Counted from the stretch's first letter, positions 9,032 through 19,936 are shown. The stretch: 64,000 nucleotides of DNA from Pseudomonas parafulva NBRC 16636 = DSM 17004 (GCF_000730645.1 NZ_BBIU01000002.1:124001-188000), one strand, 5' to 3'. Numbers and translations: made by a program. Notes: generated by a model not told the origin, from the sequence alone.

Positions 9032-9064
9032 TTTACCTGTTGCTCCTTACTCGCTGTGCCCGTC

Positions 9065-10162
9065 TTACGACAGGCTGGAAACGTAATCTTCAAAACCGAA
9101 CTCGCGTACGACCTCGACGCTGCCGTCGAGTTGTTTGACCGCGATGGATGGCATTTTCAGGCCGTTGAACCAGTTCTTCTTGACCATGGTGTAGCCCGCC
9201 GCGTCGACGAACGACAGGCGGTCGCCGATGGCCAATGGGCGATCGAACTGGTACTCGCCAAAGATATCGCCGGCCAGGCATGACTTGCCGCAAACCATGT
9301 AGGTGTGCTCGCCGTCGTTGGGCGCCATCTTGGCATTGAGGCGGTAGATCAGCAGGTCGAGCATGTGTGCTTCGATCGAGCTGTCGACCACGGCGAGGTG
9401 CTTGCCGTTGTACAAGGTATCGAGCACAGTCACTTCCAGCGAGGCGCTCTGGGTGATCGCGGCTTCACCCGGCTCCAGGTAGACCTGTACGCCGTAGGTT
9501 TCCGAGAACGCCTTCAGGCGTGCGCAAAACGCGTCCAGTGCATAGCCTTCACCGGTGAAGTGCACGCCGCCGCCCAAGCTCACCCACTGCACTCTGTGCA
9601 ACAGGTGACCAAAGCGTTGTTCGATGTGCGACAGCATCTTGTCGAACAGGCTGAAGTCGCCGTTCTCGCAGTTGTTGTGGAACATGAAGCCGGAGACCTG
9701 CTCGATCACCTGCTCGATCTTCGCCGGGTCCCATTCGCCCAGGCGGCTGAACGGGCGAGCCGGGTCGGCCAGCGCGTAGTCGGAACTGCTCACCTGCGGG
9801 TTCACGCGAAGCCCGCGCACCTTGCCTTCGGACTGAGCAGCAAAGCGCTGCAGCTGGCCGATGGAGTTGAAGATGATCTTGTCGCAGTTCTCCAGCATTT
9901 CCTCTACTTCGTCGTCCGCCCACGCCACGCTGTAGGCGTGGGTTTCGCCGGCAAACTTCTGGCGCCCGAGCTTGAGCTCGTAAAGCGACGAAGAGGTGGT
10001 GCCGTCCATGTACTGTTGCATCAGGTCGAACACCGACCAAGTCGCAAAGCACTTGAGGGCGAGCAGCGCCTTGGCACCGGAGTGTTCGCGCACGTAGGCG
10101 ATCTTCTCCATGTTGCCAAGCAGCTTGGTTTTGTCGATGAGGTAGTACGGCGTTTTGATCAT
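9065..10162 (-). CDS. nspC: Carboxynorspermidine decarboxylase
   Basis: PLP-dependent decarboxylase that converts carboxy(nor)spermidine to (nor)spermidine. The 365-residue protein has the alanine-racemase/ornithine-decarboxylase barrel (PLP lysine in ALLALKCFATW near residue 37), a SLGGGVHFTGEGY glycine loop and the C-terminal MVCGKSCLAGDIFGEYQF with the catalytic cysteine region. Length and motifs match NspC. It is the first gene of a two-gene operon with the dehydrogenase. A GC hairpin (GGCCGGCCTGGCCGG on the minus strand) sits just before the start and may affect translation (inference). Confidence 0.92.
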   Translation of the reverse strand: MIKTPYYLIDKTKLLGNMEKIAYVREHSGAKALLALKCFATWSVFDLMQQYMDGTTSSSLYELKLGRQKFAGETHAYSVAWADDEVEEMLENCDKIIFNSIGQLQRFAAQSEGKVRGLRVNPQVSSSDYALADPARPFSRLGEWDPAKIEQVIEQVSGFMFHNNCENGDFSLFDKMLSHIEQRFGHLLHRVQWVSLGGGVHFTGEGYALDAFCARLKAFSETYGVQVYLEPGEAAITQSASLEVTVLDTLYNGKHLAVVDSSIEAHMLDLLIYRLNAKMAPNDGEHTYMVCGKSCLAGDIFGEYQFDRPLAIGDRLSFVDAAGYTMVKKNWFNGLKMPSIAVKQLDGSVEVVREFGFEDYVSSLS

Positions 10163-10355
10163 TTAGAGGCCCCCGGCCAGGCCGGCCAAAAAAAGGACAC
10201 GCATTGTGCCTTCACTTGCTGCAGACCGAAAGGGTGCAATCGCATTTCGTCCGGGTATGGCCAGTGCGAAGGAATTTTTTGGCTGACAGCGGGCTCAGTA
10301 AAACAACTGGATATGACGATCTCAATCGTCCCAAGCTTGCAGTCCGGAGAATCCG

Positions 10356-10565
10356 ATGAGTCACGCATACAAGGCAGGTGACAAGGTGCAGTGGAATTCC
10401 GAAGCCGGCACCATCCACGGTACTGTGGTGAAGGTGCATACCCAGGATGTGGAGTTCTGCGGGCGCCAGCGCCATTGTTCCAAGGACGAGCCGCAATACG
10501 AGGTCAAGAGTGACAAGACCGGGCACCTGGCCATGCACAAGGAACAGGCGCTGAAAAAGGGATGA
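10356..10565 (+). CDS. DUF2945 / HVA1-type small Tudor-fold protein
   Basis: A 69-residue cytosolic protein starting MSHAYKAGDKVQWNSEAG, with GTIHGTVVKVHT and YEVKSDKTGHLAMHKEQAL. This is the usual layout of the DUF2945 (hypervirulence-associated, Tudor-like) family of small beta-barrel proteins of unknown role. The start is clear and a strong terminator follows at 10595, so it is transcribed alone. It is preceded by about 190 bp of non-coding DNA (10163-10355) that carries its promoter and the divergent nspC promoter; I could not place the core elements with confidence. Confidence 0.85.
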   Translation: MSHAYKAGDKVQWNSEAGTIHGTVVKVHTQDVEFCGRQRHCSKDEPQYEVKSDKTGHLAMHKEQALKKG

Positions 10566-10594
10566 AACACAGGTTACTGCGTTGCTGCTCAGTT

Positions 10595-10619
10595 GCCCGT
10601 GCCTGCCACGGGCTTTTTT
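10595..10619 (+). terminator. Rho-independent terminator
   Basis: GCCCGTG-CCTGC-CACGGGC followed by TTTTTT, directly after the DUF2945 gene. It also closes the convergent minus-strand gene ending at 10621. Confidence 0.9.
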
Positions 10620-10620
10620 A

Positions 10621-11544
10621 TCACTGAGGCCGGGTTGCAGCAGCCCAGGCCTGTATCTGCGCCAGCGTGGCTGTGGCGCCGCCGCACACCACTATCAGTA
10701 CAGTGCGATACGCGGCCAGCGCCTGGGTGCTGTAGGCGAGCGCCAGGGCTGCACCGCAGGCCGGCTCCACCAGCAGGCGATGGTCGTGCAAGAACTGCTG
10801 GCAAGCTTGCACGGCTTGGTGGTCGCTGACCAACTGGCTGACAACGGGATGCTGACGGGTGCAGGCCAGCGCCTGATCGGCCACCCGCTTCGCGCCCAGG
10901 CTCGTGGCGATAGAAGTGAGCTGCTGCAACTCCACGGAGTGGCCGGCGTGCATGGCGGCATGCAGCGACGCCGCACCTTCGGTTTCTACCGCCACTACGG
11001 GCACATCCACCCACCCATTGCGCTGCAGCCCCTCGACCACGCCGCTCAACAGCCCGCCGCCGCCCACTGACAGCACCACGGCATCAGGTTTCAAGCCGGT
11101 TTGCGCCACCTCATCCACCAGGCTCGCATGGCCGGCCCACAGCAAGGGGTCATCGAACGGGTGAATGAAAGCCGCATCGGCGCCTACCAACGTTTGCGCC
11201 AGGGCATTGGCCTCGTGCCAGGCGCTGCCGTGGACGATCACCTCGGCGTCTTCCTGGCGCAGCAGTTCTTTCGCCCGCTCGGTGGTGGTCTCTGGCACCA
11301 CCACGGTCACCGGCACGCCCAGCTTGCGCCCCGCATAAGCCACCGCCAGGCCTGCATTGCCCCCCGACGATGACACGAAGCGACGGGCCCCCCGGGCGTG
11401 GTGCACTTCGCAGGCATGGCCCACGCCGCGCAGCTTGAACGAGCCACTGGGTTGCAAGGCGTCGAGTTTCAGCCACACGTTGCTGCCGCATGCCTGGGAC
11501 AACGGGGGCGATTCGATCAAAGGGGTCGGGATGTGCAAGGTCAC
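10621..11544 (-). CDS. PLP-dependent serine/threonine dehydratase-like enzyme
   Basis: A 307-residue fold-type II PLP enzyme. It shows the PLP lysine in SGSFKLRG, the phosphate/substrate loop SSSGGNAGLAVAY and the C-terminal SVGGGGLLSG, as in L-serine/L-threonine dehydratases and related ammonia-lyases. The GTG at 11544 overlaps the upstream regulator by 4 bp (GTGA), so the two are translationally coupled; the longer open frame to 11856 is the regulator read in another frame. Substrate is uncertain: L-serine dehydratase, a hydroxyaspartate lyase or a similar enzyme would all fit. The neighbouring YheO/DauR-like regulator points to amino acid catabolism. Confidence 0.82.
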   Translation of the reverse strand: MTLHIPTPLIESPPLSQACGSNVWLKLDALQPSGSFKLRGVGHACEVHHARGARRFVSSSGGNAGLAVAYAGRKLGVPVTVVVPETTTERAKELLRQEDAEVIVHGSAWHEANALAQTLVGADAAFIHPFDDPLLWAGHASLVDEVAQTGLKPDAVVLSVGGGGLLSGVVEGLQRNGWVDVPVVAVETEGAASLHAAMHAGHSVELQQLTSIATSLGAKRVADQALACTRQHPVVSQLVSDHQAVQACQQFLHDHRLLVEPACGAALALAYSTQALAAYRTVLIVVCGGATATLAQIQAWAAATRPQ

Positions 11545-12215
11545 TGGCTGGCTCCGCGCAGTTGTTCGAGGTAGTTGTAAATGGTGTACCGGGTCACACC
11601 CAGGGCGGCGGCGGCTTTTTCTACGCCGCCTTTGACGATGAACAGCCCGCGCTCCTGCATCACCCGCACGGCGTCGACCTTGGCTTGTTTGGTCATGCGG
11701 CCTTGGCCGCTGCGCTGCAGTGCGGCCTGCATTATGTCGGCCATCAGCACCTCGATGTCCGCGGCCTCCTGAGTGACGGGCACCGCGCCCAGTGGCTGGA
11801 ACTGCTGCAGAAACGCCATGGCGGCGTCCAGACCGGTGACGTCGGTGTTGATGCACAGGCTGGCAAATGCCTTGCCATTGCTGTCACGAAAAATGGCTGT
11901 CGCGCTTCGCAGGCTTCGACCCTTCAGTTGCGTGGGGTAATCCGGCAGCACGATGGGCTCACTGCCGCGCTGGTCGGCCGTGGCCTGCATCAGCGCCTTG
12001 AAACCTTGGTCCTGCTCGGGGGCTGCCAGGATAGGGCTGCCGATGCGACGGCCAGACAAGTGCCCGTTGACGATTGCAATGACGGATCGCTCCGGTTGCT
12101 CGAGGTCATGCAGGAGAATTTCCATGTTCCGCGCAGCGACGCTCCCCATGGCCTGTAAGGCGGCCTTGAGCACGGTCAGGGTGATGCGGCGTTCGTCGTC
12201 AGGTTCGATGGGCAT
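11541..12215 (-). CDS. YheO/DauR-like transcriptional regulator (PAS-like + HTH)
   Basis: A 224-residue regulator with an N-terminal YheO-type PAS-like domain (about 10-130, including SGRRIGSPILA and ATAIFRDSNGKAFASLCIN) and a C-terminal helix-turn-helix (about 170-215, with KAAAALGVTRYTIYNYLEQ). Members such as DauR control amino acid catabolic genes. It shares an operon with the PLP enzyme and lies 86 bp downstream of the amidase on the same strand. The ATG at 12215 gives the normal N terminus. A small inverted repeat ATATG-TG-CATAT at 12236-12247 lies just upstream and could be its own operator. Confidence 0.85.
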   Translation of the reverse strand: MPIEPDDERRITLTVLKAALQAMGSVAARNMEILLHDLEQPERSVIAIVNGHLSGRRIGSPILAAPEQDQGFKALMQATADQRGSEPIVLPDYPTQLKGRSLRSATAIFRDSNGKAFASLCINTDVTGLDAAMAFLQQFQPLGAVPVTQEAADIEVLMADIMQAALQRSGQGRMTKQAKVDAVRVMQERGLFIVKGGVEKAAAALGVTRYTIYNYLEQLRGASQ

Positions 12216-12235
12216 TGGTTTCACGCAGTTCAACA

Positions 12236-12247
12236 ATATGTGCATAT
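12236..12247. promoter_or_regulatory. Possible operator before the YheO-like regulator
   Basis: ATATG-TG-CATAT inverted repeat in an AT-rich patch (12231-12262, flanked by CAACA and TGTTG) about 20 bp before the start at 12215. It stands out from GC-rich surroundings. Function is inferred from position only. Confidence 0.35.
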
Positions 12248-12301
12248 TTACACAAAATGTTGACCTGCGCGATAGCCGTTTGGGTAACGGTTGCCAGAGG
12301 C

Positions 12302-14005
12302 TTAGCCAAGCGGGGGCGTGCGAGGCGGAATCATGCGGCGGAGCCCGGTAGCTTCGAACGCAGCGCCGTAGGTTAACAGTGCATTGTCGCTATAGGCGCG
12401 CCCGGCGAACGTCAGGCCTACGGGCATACCAATGTCAGCCATCACGCCCATTGGCACGGTCACGGTCGGGACCCCCAGGTGACGGATGGCCAGGTTGCCA
12501 TTGGCGACCCAGACGCCGTTGCTCCAGGCGATGTCAGCTGACGCCAGGTTAACGTCGGCATCCGCCGGGCCCACGTCTGCCACGGTTGGGAACAGCACCG
12601 CATCCAGGCCAAGGCTGTCCATCCAGTCTTCAAGGTCCAGCTTGCGGGTTTTCTCCAGCCCTCGCAGGCCGTCCGGCAAGGTGTCGATCTGGTCCCAGGT
12701 TTTGAGGCCGCGCTTGGCCATGACGACGTATTGGTCCATGCCCGCCGCCAGGTCATCCTCACGGTTGGGCAGGGTGCCCGGGTCGTGCGGGAAGATCTGC
12801 GGGCCATCTACATCGGCCAGGCGATTGAGCGCGGGGTCGTCGTTGGCGCGCAGGAAGTCATCGAACGCCCACCCTGACAGTTCCCACAGTTCGTCGTGCA
12901 AGAATGCCTGGCTGACGATGCCCCGGTTGTACACGGTGGGTGCCCCTGGCCGATCGCCCTCGCAATTGGACACCAGCGGGAAATCCACCTCGACCACCTC
13001 GGCACCCGCAGCCTCCAGTGCCTTGCGGGCCTGCTGCCACAGCGCGATGACGCTGGCGCGGGTGTGGATGCGTTGGCCGGTCGGGCCGCCAATGCCGGGC
13101 TTCTCCGAGGTGCCAGCCTGTTCATCGGCATTGATGTACATGCGCGGTACACCAAAGCGCTTGCCCTTGAGTGCATCGGCCTTGGCAGCCAGCGCCGGGT
13201 ACGAGGCTGGGCGCACCTCGGAGGGGGCCGGAATGGGCACCCAAGGTTGTAGGCGCCACAGGTCGCCACGAGGGTCGGCGTCGTCGGCCACCACTACGTC
13301 AAGGATTTCCAGCAAGTCGGCCATTGTCCGTGCGTAAGGCACCACCACATCCATGGTCGGGGTGAGCGGCCAGTTGCCCCGCACCGAGATGACGCCTCGC
13401 GAAGGGGTATAAGCGCACAGCCCGTTGTTGGACGCAGGTCCTCGGCCGCTGGACCAGGTTTCTTCGGCCAGCCCGAAGGCGCTGAAACTGGCTGCAGTAG
13501 CAGTACCGGCACCGTTCGACGAGCCCGATGCAAACGGGGCGGTCAGGTAGTCGGCATTGTACGGGCTCTCGGCTCGGCCGTAGACGCCACGCTGCATGCC
13601 GCCGTTGGCCATGGGCGGCATGTTGGTCTTGCCCAGGCAAATGGCGCCGGCAGCGCGCAGGCGCTCGATGGTAAAGGCGTCGCGCTGTGCGACCAGGTGC
13701 TTGAAGGCCGGACTGCCGGACGCCGCCGTCAAGCCTTTTACCAAATAGCTGTCTTTGGCGGTGTACGGGATGCCGTCGAGCGGGCCAAGCAGCTTGCCCT
13801 GCGCACGCCGGGCGTCCGAGGCCTCGGCCTCCGCCAGGGCCTGCGGGTTGCGCACTACCACGGCGTTGAGGGCAGTGGCGGTGTCTGCGCCATCGTATGC
13901 CTCGATACGCGCCAGGTAGGCCTTGACCAATTCGACTGCTGTCGTGCGGCCCGCTTCGAGCGCCTCGCGCAGTGCGGCAATGGAAACCTCGGTTACCTCG
14001 ATCAT
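12302..14005 (-). CDS. Amidase (amidase-signature family)
   Basis: Hydrolase of carboxylic amides, 567 residues from the ATG at 14005. The amidase-signature Ser-Ser-Lys triad is recognisable: the lysine in IPYTAKDSY, and the GSSNGAGTATAA loop with the catalytic serines region near residue 155-180. A late FAGRAYSDNALL motif is typical of the C terminus. It lies upstream of the YheO-like regulator on the same strand, 86 bp apart, so co-transcription is possible. The substrate cannot be told from sequence; the neighbours suggest an amino acid amide or similar nitrogen source. A hydrolytic role rather than GatA is clear from length and context. Confidence 0.88.
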   Translation of the reverse strand: MIEVTEVSIAALREALEAGRTTAVELVKAYLARIEAYDGADTATALNAVVVRNPQALAEAEASDARRAQGKLLGPLDGIPYTAKDSYLVKGLTAASGSPAFKHLVAQRDAFTIERLRAAGAICLGKTNMPPMANGGMQRGVYGRAESPYNADYLTAPFASGSSNGAGTATAASFSAFGLAEETWSSGRGPASNNGLCAYTPSRGVISVRGNWPLTPTMDVVVPYARTMADLLEILDVVVADDADPRGDLWRLQPWVPIPAPSEVRPASYPALAAKADALKGKRFGVPRMYINADEQAGTSEKPGIGGPTGQRIHTRASVIALWQQARKALEAAGAEVVEVDFPLVSNCEGDRPGAPTVYNRGIVSQAFLHDELWELSGWAFDDFLRANDDPALNRLADVDGPQIFPHDPGTLPNREDDLAAGMDQYVVMAKRGLKTWDQIDTLPDGLRGLEKTRKLDLEDWMDSLGLDAVLFPTVADVGPADADVNLASADIAWSNGVWVANGNLAIRHLGVPTVTVPMGVMADIGMPVGLTFAGRAYSDNALLTYGAAFEATGLRRMIPPRTPPLG

Positions 14006-14132
14006 GCGTTCACCAAAAATGCGGGTTGGGGCTAGTGCGGGGAGTGTACAAGAAGGGGGTCGCGGGCGCAGGCTTGCGCAGGGGCAAATGGGTGCGTGCA
14101 GGGGGGCATTGTTGTTGGGGGGGGCGCCACAC

Positions 14133-14151
14133 TGCACGTTCTCAACGTGCA
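14133..14151. promoter_or_regulatory. Perfect inverted repeat upstream of the amidase
   Basis: TGCACGTT-CTC-AACGTGCA, 8-bp arms with a 3-bp centre, about 130 bp before the amidase start and in the 205-bp gap to the yghU stop. It resembles a dimeric-regulator site, or a short hairpin. The same gap has an exceptional series of G-runs (14023-14124). Confidence 0.4.
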
Positions 14152-14210
14152 TCTTCAGATGGGCAGCATCCTTCCGGTTGCTGCCTGATCACGGGCAGTG
14201 GGTGCGTAAA

Positions 14211-15050
14211 TCAGCCCAGATCGCTGGCCGAATGACGTTCAGCCACCTGGCTGTCTTCATCACCCCAAATACGGTTTACCCGTGTACCACGTTGTACTGC
14301 CGGCCGCTCGGCAATCTCCCTGGCCCAACGCAATACATGGGGGTATTCGTCTACCGCCAGAAACTCCGCTGCGTTGTACACGGTGCCCAGTACCAACTGC
14401 CCATACCAGGACCACACGGCAATGTCGGCGATGCTGTACTGCTCGCTACCCAGGTAGCGGCTTTCGCCCAGGCGGCGATTCAATACGTCCAGTTGGCGTT
14501 TGGCCTCCATGGTGAAGCGGTTGATGGCATATTCGATCTTTTCCGGGGCGTACACGTAGAAGTGGCCAAAGCCGCCACCCAGGTAGGGCGCTGCGCCCAT
14601 CTGCCAGAACAGCCAGTTGAGGGTTTCGGTACGCTCTGCCGGTGCCTGTGGCAGCAGTGCGCCGAATTTTTCGGCCAGGTACAGCAAAATTGACCCAGAC
14701 TCGAACACCCGCACCGGGGGCTCAACGCTTTGGTCGAGCAAGGCAGGGATCTTGGAGTTGGGGTTGACCTGCACGAACCCGCTCGAGAACTGGTCGCCTT
14801 CACCGATACGGATCAACCAGGCGTCGTACTCGGCACCTTCGTGGCCAAGGGCAAGTAACTCTTCCAGCGCAATCGTAACCTTCACCCCGTTGGGCGTAGC
14901 GAGCGAGTAAAGCTGCAGCGGTTGCTTGCCGACAGGCAGTTCCTTTTCGTGGGTGGGGCCTGCAACGGGGCGGTTGATGCTGGCGAACTGGCCGCCGGAT
15001 GCTGCTTCGTTGCGCCAGACCTTGGGCGGTACATAGGCGTGTTTGCTCAT
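14211..15050 (-). CDS. yghU: Glutathione-dependent disulfide-bond oxidoreductase, YghU type
   Basis: Nu-class glutathione transferase-like protein of 279 residues acting on glutathione disulfides or organic hydroperoxides in the cytosol. It begins MSKHAYVPPKVW, and has the N-terminal thioredoxin fold (about 45-130; VNPNSKIPALLD and FESGSILLYLAEKFG) and an all-helical C-terminal domain (WQMGAAPYLGGGFGHFY). The ATG at 15050 follows AAGGAGAG, and the extension to 15149 has no support. It is divergent from the hydrolase gene at 15245. Confidence 0.92.
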   Translation of the reverse strand: MSKHAYVPPKVWRNEAASGGQFASINRPVAGPTHEKELPVGKQPLQLYSLATPNGVKVTIALEELLALGHEGAEYDAWLIRIGEGDQFSSGFVQVNPNSKIPALLDQSVEPPVRVFESGSILLYLAEKFGALLPQAPAERTETLNWLFWQMGAAPYLGGGFGHFYVYAPEKIEYAINRFTMEAKRQLDVLNRRLGESRYLGSEQYSIADIAVWSWYGQLVLGTVYNAAEFLAVDEYPHVLRWAREIAERPAVQRGTRVNRIWGDEDSQVAERHSASDLG

Positions 15051-15244
15051 GGGCGACTCTCCTTCAAGGGCGCGTGACGATAACTTCAGGTTGACCTGCA
15101 TGTATGCCACGGGTTCGATGGCCGGCACAAATGCAACCTGCCGCTGCAACCTTGCACCGTCATTTTTTCATCGAGTTTTCACCTGCAGCAGGCCACGGCA
15201 GGGCTATGCTGGAGCAGGTAAGGCGCACGTGGAGCTGGCGGCCG

Positions 15245-16266
15245 ATGACTCTCACTCGCTGCTTGATGGCACTGGCATTGCTCGGTGGGCTTCTCGCCCG
15301 TGCCGAGGCTAGCCCTTGGGTAGCCGGGTTGCACCACATGACACTCGCTGACCCTGTGGATGCTCGCCCCATGCAGGCCTTGGCTTTCTACCCCGCAACG
15401 GGTCAGGCGCACGCAAGCCGCCTGGATGGCTACCCGCTGGACGTTGCAGACGAAGCACCGGTTGCCTTAGGGCGGTTTCCACTGTTGGTACTTTCCCACG
15501 GCAACACCGGCAGCCCGCTGGCCCTGCATTACCTGGCCACGTCGCTGGCACGGCAGGGTTTCGTCGTGGTTGCGGTCGTGCACCCTGGCGACAACGCGCG
15601 CGACCATAGCCGTTTGGGCACGCTGAGCAATCTGTACGGCCGGCCTCTGCAAATCAGCGCCGCGATCACCGCTGCGCGTGATGATGCCTTGCTAGGGCCG
15701 TATCTGAATGAAGGGAAGGTAGGCGTGATCGGCTACTCGGCCGGCGGTGAGACCGCTTTGATACTGTCGGGCGCTCGCCCCGATCTGGACCGCCTTCGGC
15801 AATACTGCCTGGAACGCCCCAACGATGCCGATGCGTGCAAGACCCATGGGGTATTGATTGCTGACCGAAGCGAGTTGACCCCACAAGCCGATGCGCGGGT
15901 GGGGGCGGTGATGCTCATGGCACCGCTCAGCCTGCTGTTTGGCCGCCATGCCCTGGCCGATGTGCACGTGCCCGCATTGATCTACAGTGGTGACAGCGAT
16001 CAGCTGGTGGCTGTTGAGCGCAACGCAGAAGCCTTGGCCCGCAAGCTGCCGGACTCACCTGACTATCGACTGCTGGCAGGCGCCGGCCATTTCGTGTTCA
16101 TGGCCCACTGCGATGCAGAGCAGTCTGCCCGCATGCCGGCGCTGTGCAAGGATGCCGACGGCGTAGACCGTCGGCATATCCACCATTCGCTGCAACGTGA
16201 CACGGCCGTGTTCTTTGGCCAGGCGCTGGGCGTGCCGGAGCCCGCCGAGCGCTCAGCCGCAGTGCA

Positions 16267-16285
<19 letters not shown>
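15245..16285 (+). CDS. Secreted alpha/beta hydrolase (dienelactone-hydrolase / PAF-acetylhydrolase-like)
   Basis: A 346-residue alpha/beta hydrolase with an N-terminal signal peptide (residues about 1-23: [20 protein letters not shown] followed by EAS). Landmarks are [19 protein letters not shown], the nucleophile elbow [10 protein letters not shown] and the late histidine in GAGHFVF, so the catalytic Ser-Asp-His set is present. It is likely exported to the periplasm. I prefer the ATG at 15245 since GGAG lies 12 bases upstream and the signal peptide starts there; ATG 15206 would add a non-signal segment. Its 3' end overlaps the convergent ybiT by 19 bp. Substrate unknown. Confidence 0.8.
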
Positions 16286-17836
<1,551 letters not shown>

Positions 17837-17853
<17 letters not shown>

Positions 17854-18253
17854 GTGCTTGTCCTGCGGGGGTTCCAGAGGTGTATTTAGGCCCGCTCGTC
17901 ATGTCAGGCCAATTCAGGGCCAATTCGACGAGTGGCGGCAGCTTCTCCAGCTCCCTCCAGTCCGAGGAGGAGCTGATCCATTTCGCGTAGGTAGAAAGCA
18001 ACATCTCAACGCTGTGACCAGGCCGGTTCGCTATGAACGCAGGGTTCATCCCAGACATCAGGCACATCGTTGCGTAGGTGTGGCGGGTGTCGTACTGACG
18101 GCGTTCACGGATGTTCAGCGCCTCGAGCGCTGATTTGAAGTGGCGGATTGTAACACTTGGCTCGTTGATCCACAGCCCACCTTTGCTCGGTTGGAACACA
18201 AACGGGCTTGCCGGGTGGACAGATTTGGATGCCATGGGTTGAAGAGACGCCAT
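17837..18253 (-). pseudogene. Remnant of a tyrosine recombinase (phage-type integrase), C-terminal end
   Basis: A 138-residue reading frame with the catalytic end of a tyrosine integrase: a DTRHTYATMCLMSG motif carrying the Arg/His residues, a degraded box PGHS (usually LGHS) and the nucleophile segment STYAKW. The N-terminal half of an integrase (normally 300-400 residues) is missing. It sits against the 5' end of ybiT, with a decayed kinase fragment beyond it. I read it as the scar of a lost prophage or island, not as an active recombinase. Confidence 0.7.
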
Positions 18254-18295
18254 CCACTGGGCTTGGTTTATGACGCTCGGCGCGCGATACAGATA

Positions 18296-18480
18296 ATGCT
18301 CATCGTATTCAGCGGCCTTCCAGGAATCGAAAAAACCACTGTTGCCAAAGGGCTGGTCGATACGATGGGCGCGTTCTACCTGCGGATCTATGCGGCAAGG
18401 TGTGACTGCGTAACGCTTACCAGCTACGGACCCGGGTGCGATGCCATGGGTGGTGCAGGTTGCAGGTCGACGTGCTCAGC
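18296..18480 (+). pseudogene. Fragment of a P-loop kinase-like (AAA/adenylylsulfate-kinase-like) gene
   Basis: Begins MLIVFSGLPGIEKTTVAKGL and continues GAFYLRIYAA, which resembles small ATP-binding kinases of the form MLIVFSGLPGTGKTT. The third Walker A glycine is replaced by Glu, and similarity ends after about 35 residues. The rest is out of frame or unrelated up to the SDR gene's stop. A decayed gene, between the integrase remnant and the SDR gene. Confidence 0.5.
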
Positions 18481-19187
18481 TAGGGCAACAATCGCAAGAG
18501 CCAGGCAATTAAACCCCAGCGCCGGGTAACGTAGACCCGCTTGGCCTGCCTGGCAATCGCCCGGTAGATGCATTGCGCCGCCTCGTCTGGGCTCGCGACC
18601 CAGAAGGGCTTATCGGCCTTCATCAACGCGGTGTCTACAAACCCCGGGCATGCTTCGGTAACAACAATATTCAGCTGGCGACGATGGGCCAAGTCACGTA
18701 GGCCGTCCAGATACATCGCTACGAAAGCCTTGGACGCACAGTACGATGCCGCCTCGCCACTGGCCCGAAATTTCGCAATGGACGAGATCCCCAGCAAGTG
18801 TCCGCCACCCTGGTCTACGAACAACTCAAACGCGGCTTGGGCAATCGCAGCAAAACCCACAACGTTCACCGTTAGCGTGTGATGCTCTTGCGTCCAGTCC
18901 AAGTGATGATTCACATCACCGGTAGCGGAACCGATCACGACTAGATCCACTCGCCCTAGTTGTCCTGCCATTCGTGCGAATGCTTGTCGACACTCCTCTA
19001 CGTTGTTCAAGTCGACACTGCACGTCAGTGAAGGCGTCGGCAGTTGACTGGCTAATTCCTGCAATTTATCAAGACGCCGTGCTGCAAGGCCCAAGCGCCA
19101 ACCTTTCGCGGCCAGTTGGCGGGCGAGGGCTTCACCTATTCCTGATGATGCGCCAACGATGATTGCGCTACGTCCGGGCTGATCCAT
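18480..19187 (-). CDS. Short-chain dehydrogenase/reductase
   Basis: A 235-residue classical SDR: Rossmann GASSGIGEALARQLA at about residue 12, catalytic Ser in LLGISSIAK, Tyr and Lys in SYCASKAF, and a PGFVDTALMKA C-terminal substrate loop. Length is normal. It lies in the accessory patch with decayed mobile-element remnants and divergent from the GrpB-like gene. Substrate unknown. Confidence 0.88.
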   Translation of the reverse strand: MDQPGRSAIIVGASSGIGEALARQLAAKGWRLGLAARRLDKLQELASQLPTPSLTCSVDLNNVEECRQAFARMAGQLGRVDLVVIGSATGDVNHHLDWTQEHHTLTVNVVGFAAIAQAAFELFVDQGGGHLLGISSIAKFRASGEAASYCASKAFVAMYLDGLRDLAHRRQLNIVVTEACPGFVDTALMKADKPFWVASPDEAAQCIYRAIARQAKRVYVTRRWGLIAWLLRLLP

Positions 19188-19337
19188 ATGCCGTTGGTCC
19201 TGAAAATCCGCAAGCCTACTCTAAAAAACAGCCAGGCAGGTCCAATAAATCCCCTAGGCTACGGGGATCAGCTTGATAGGAGGCTTGCATCCCATGGGAT
19301 AATCCAACGGACGACACTTCACCAAAAAGGACTTTCC

Positions 19338-19850
19338 ATGGCACTGACCAGCAAAATCACGCCCTACAGTCTTTCCTGGCCAGCCCAATATCTGAAAGAC
19401 GAGCCACTCATTGCTTCGGCTTTCAACGACGAACTGATTGCTATCCACCACGTTGGCAGTACAGCTGTGCCGGGATTAGCCGCCAAACCGGAAATCGACG
19501 TCCTCATCGAGGTAGACGAGCATCGCAACGTGCTTACACGGGACGAAATATTGTTGGGTTTGGGATACGTGCGGGGCAGTGACCTCTCGGAGGGCCACCA
19601 TTTCTACAGGCGTAACGTGAAGGGTGTTCGTACGCACAAACTCCACGTCTGTGAGCAGGGTCACGTTTCGATCGCCCACATGCTCGGTTTCAGGGACCTG
19701 CTCAAACGTAACGTTGTCATTCGGCAGCACTATCAGGCGCTGAAGCTAGAGCTGGAGGCGAGCAACACAGGCGGGATGGCCGAGTACCTGGCGCGGAAGG
19801 GGCCCTTCATCATCGCGACGATGCTAGAGGCCGGCATTTGTGCTGCATAA
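19338..19850 (+). CDS. GrpB family protein (UPF0157, nucleotidyltransferase-like)
   Basis: A 170-residue member of the GrpB/UPF0157 family: HHVGSTAVPGLAAKPEIDVL near residue 37, then GHHFYRRNVKGVRTHKLHVC. The fold is of the minimal nucleotidyltransferase type; function is unknown, though the family often sits near CoaE or in accessory regions. The ATG at 19338 follows AAAAAGGAC; the longer open frame from 19188 has no family similarity. Base composition looks lower in GC than the flanks by eye, in line with acquired DNA. Confidence 0.82.
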   Translation: MALTSKITPYSLSWPAQYLKDEPLIASAFNDELIAIHHVGSTAVPGLAAKPEIDVLIEVDEHRNVLTRDEILLGLGYVRGSDLSEGHHFYRRNVKGVRTHKLHVCEQGHVSIAHMLGFRDLLKRNVVIRQHYQALKLELEASNTGGMAEYLARKGPFIIATMLEAGICAA

Positions 19851-19936
19851 GCGGAGTCGATATCCCGGTCTGTCGGTTGTTGCAATGGACAGTCCCGTAT
19901 TCTTCATCCCAGCTTATCGAAGCCCACAACTAGGCC

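Noticed and set aside
11545..11856. N-terminal extension of the PLP enzyme frame
   Set aside because: This part overlaps the YheO-like regulator in another frame; the GTG at 11544 with GTGA coupling is the proper start.
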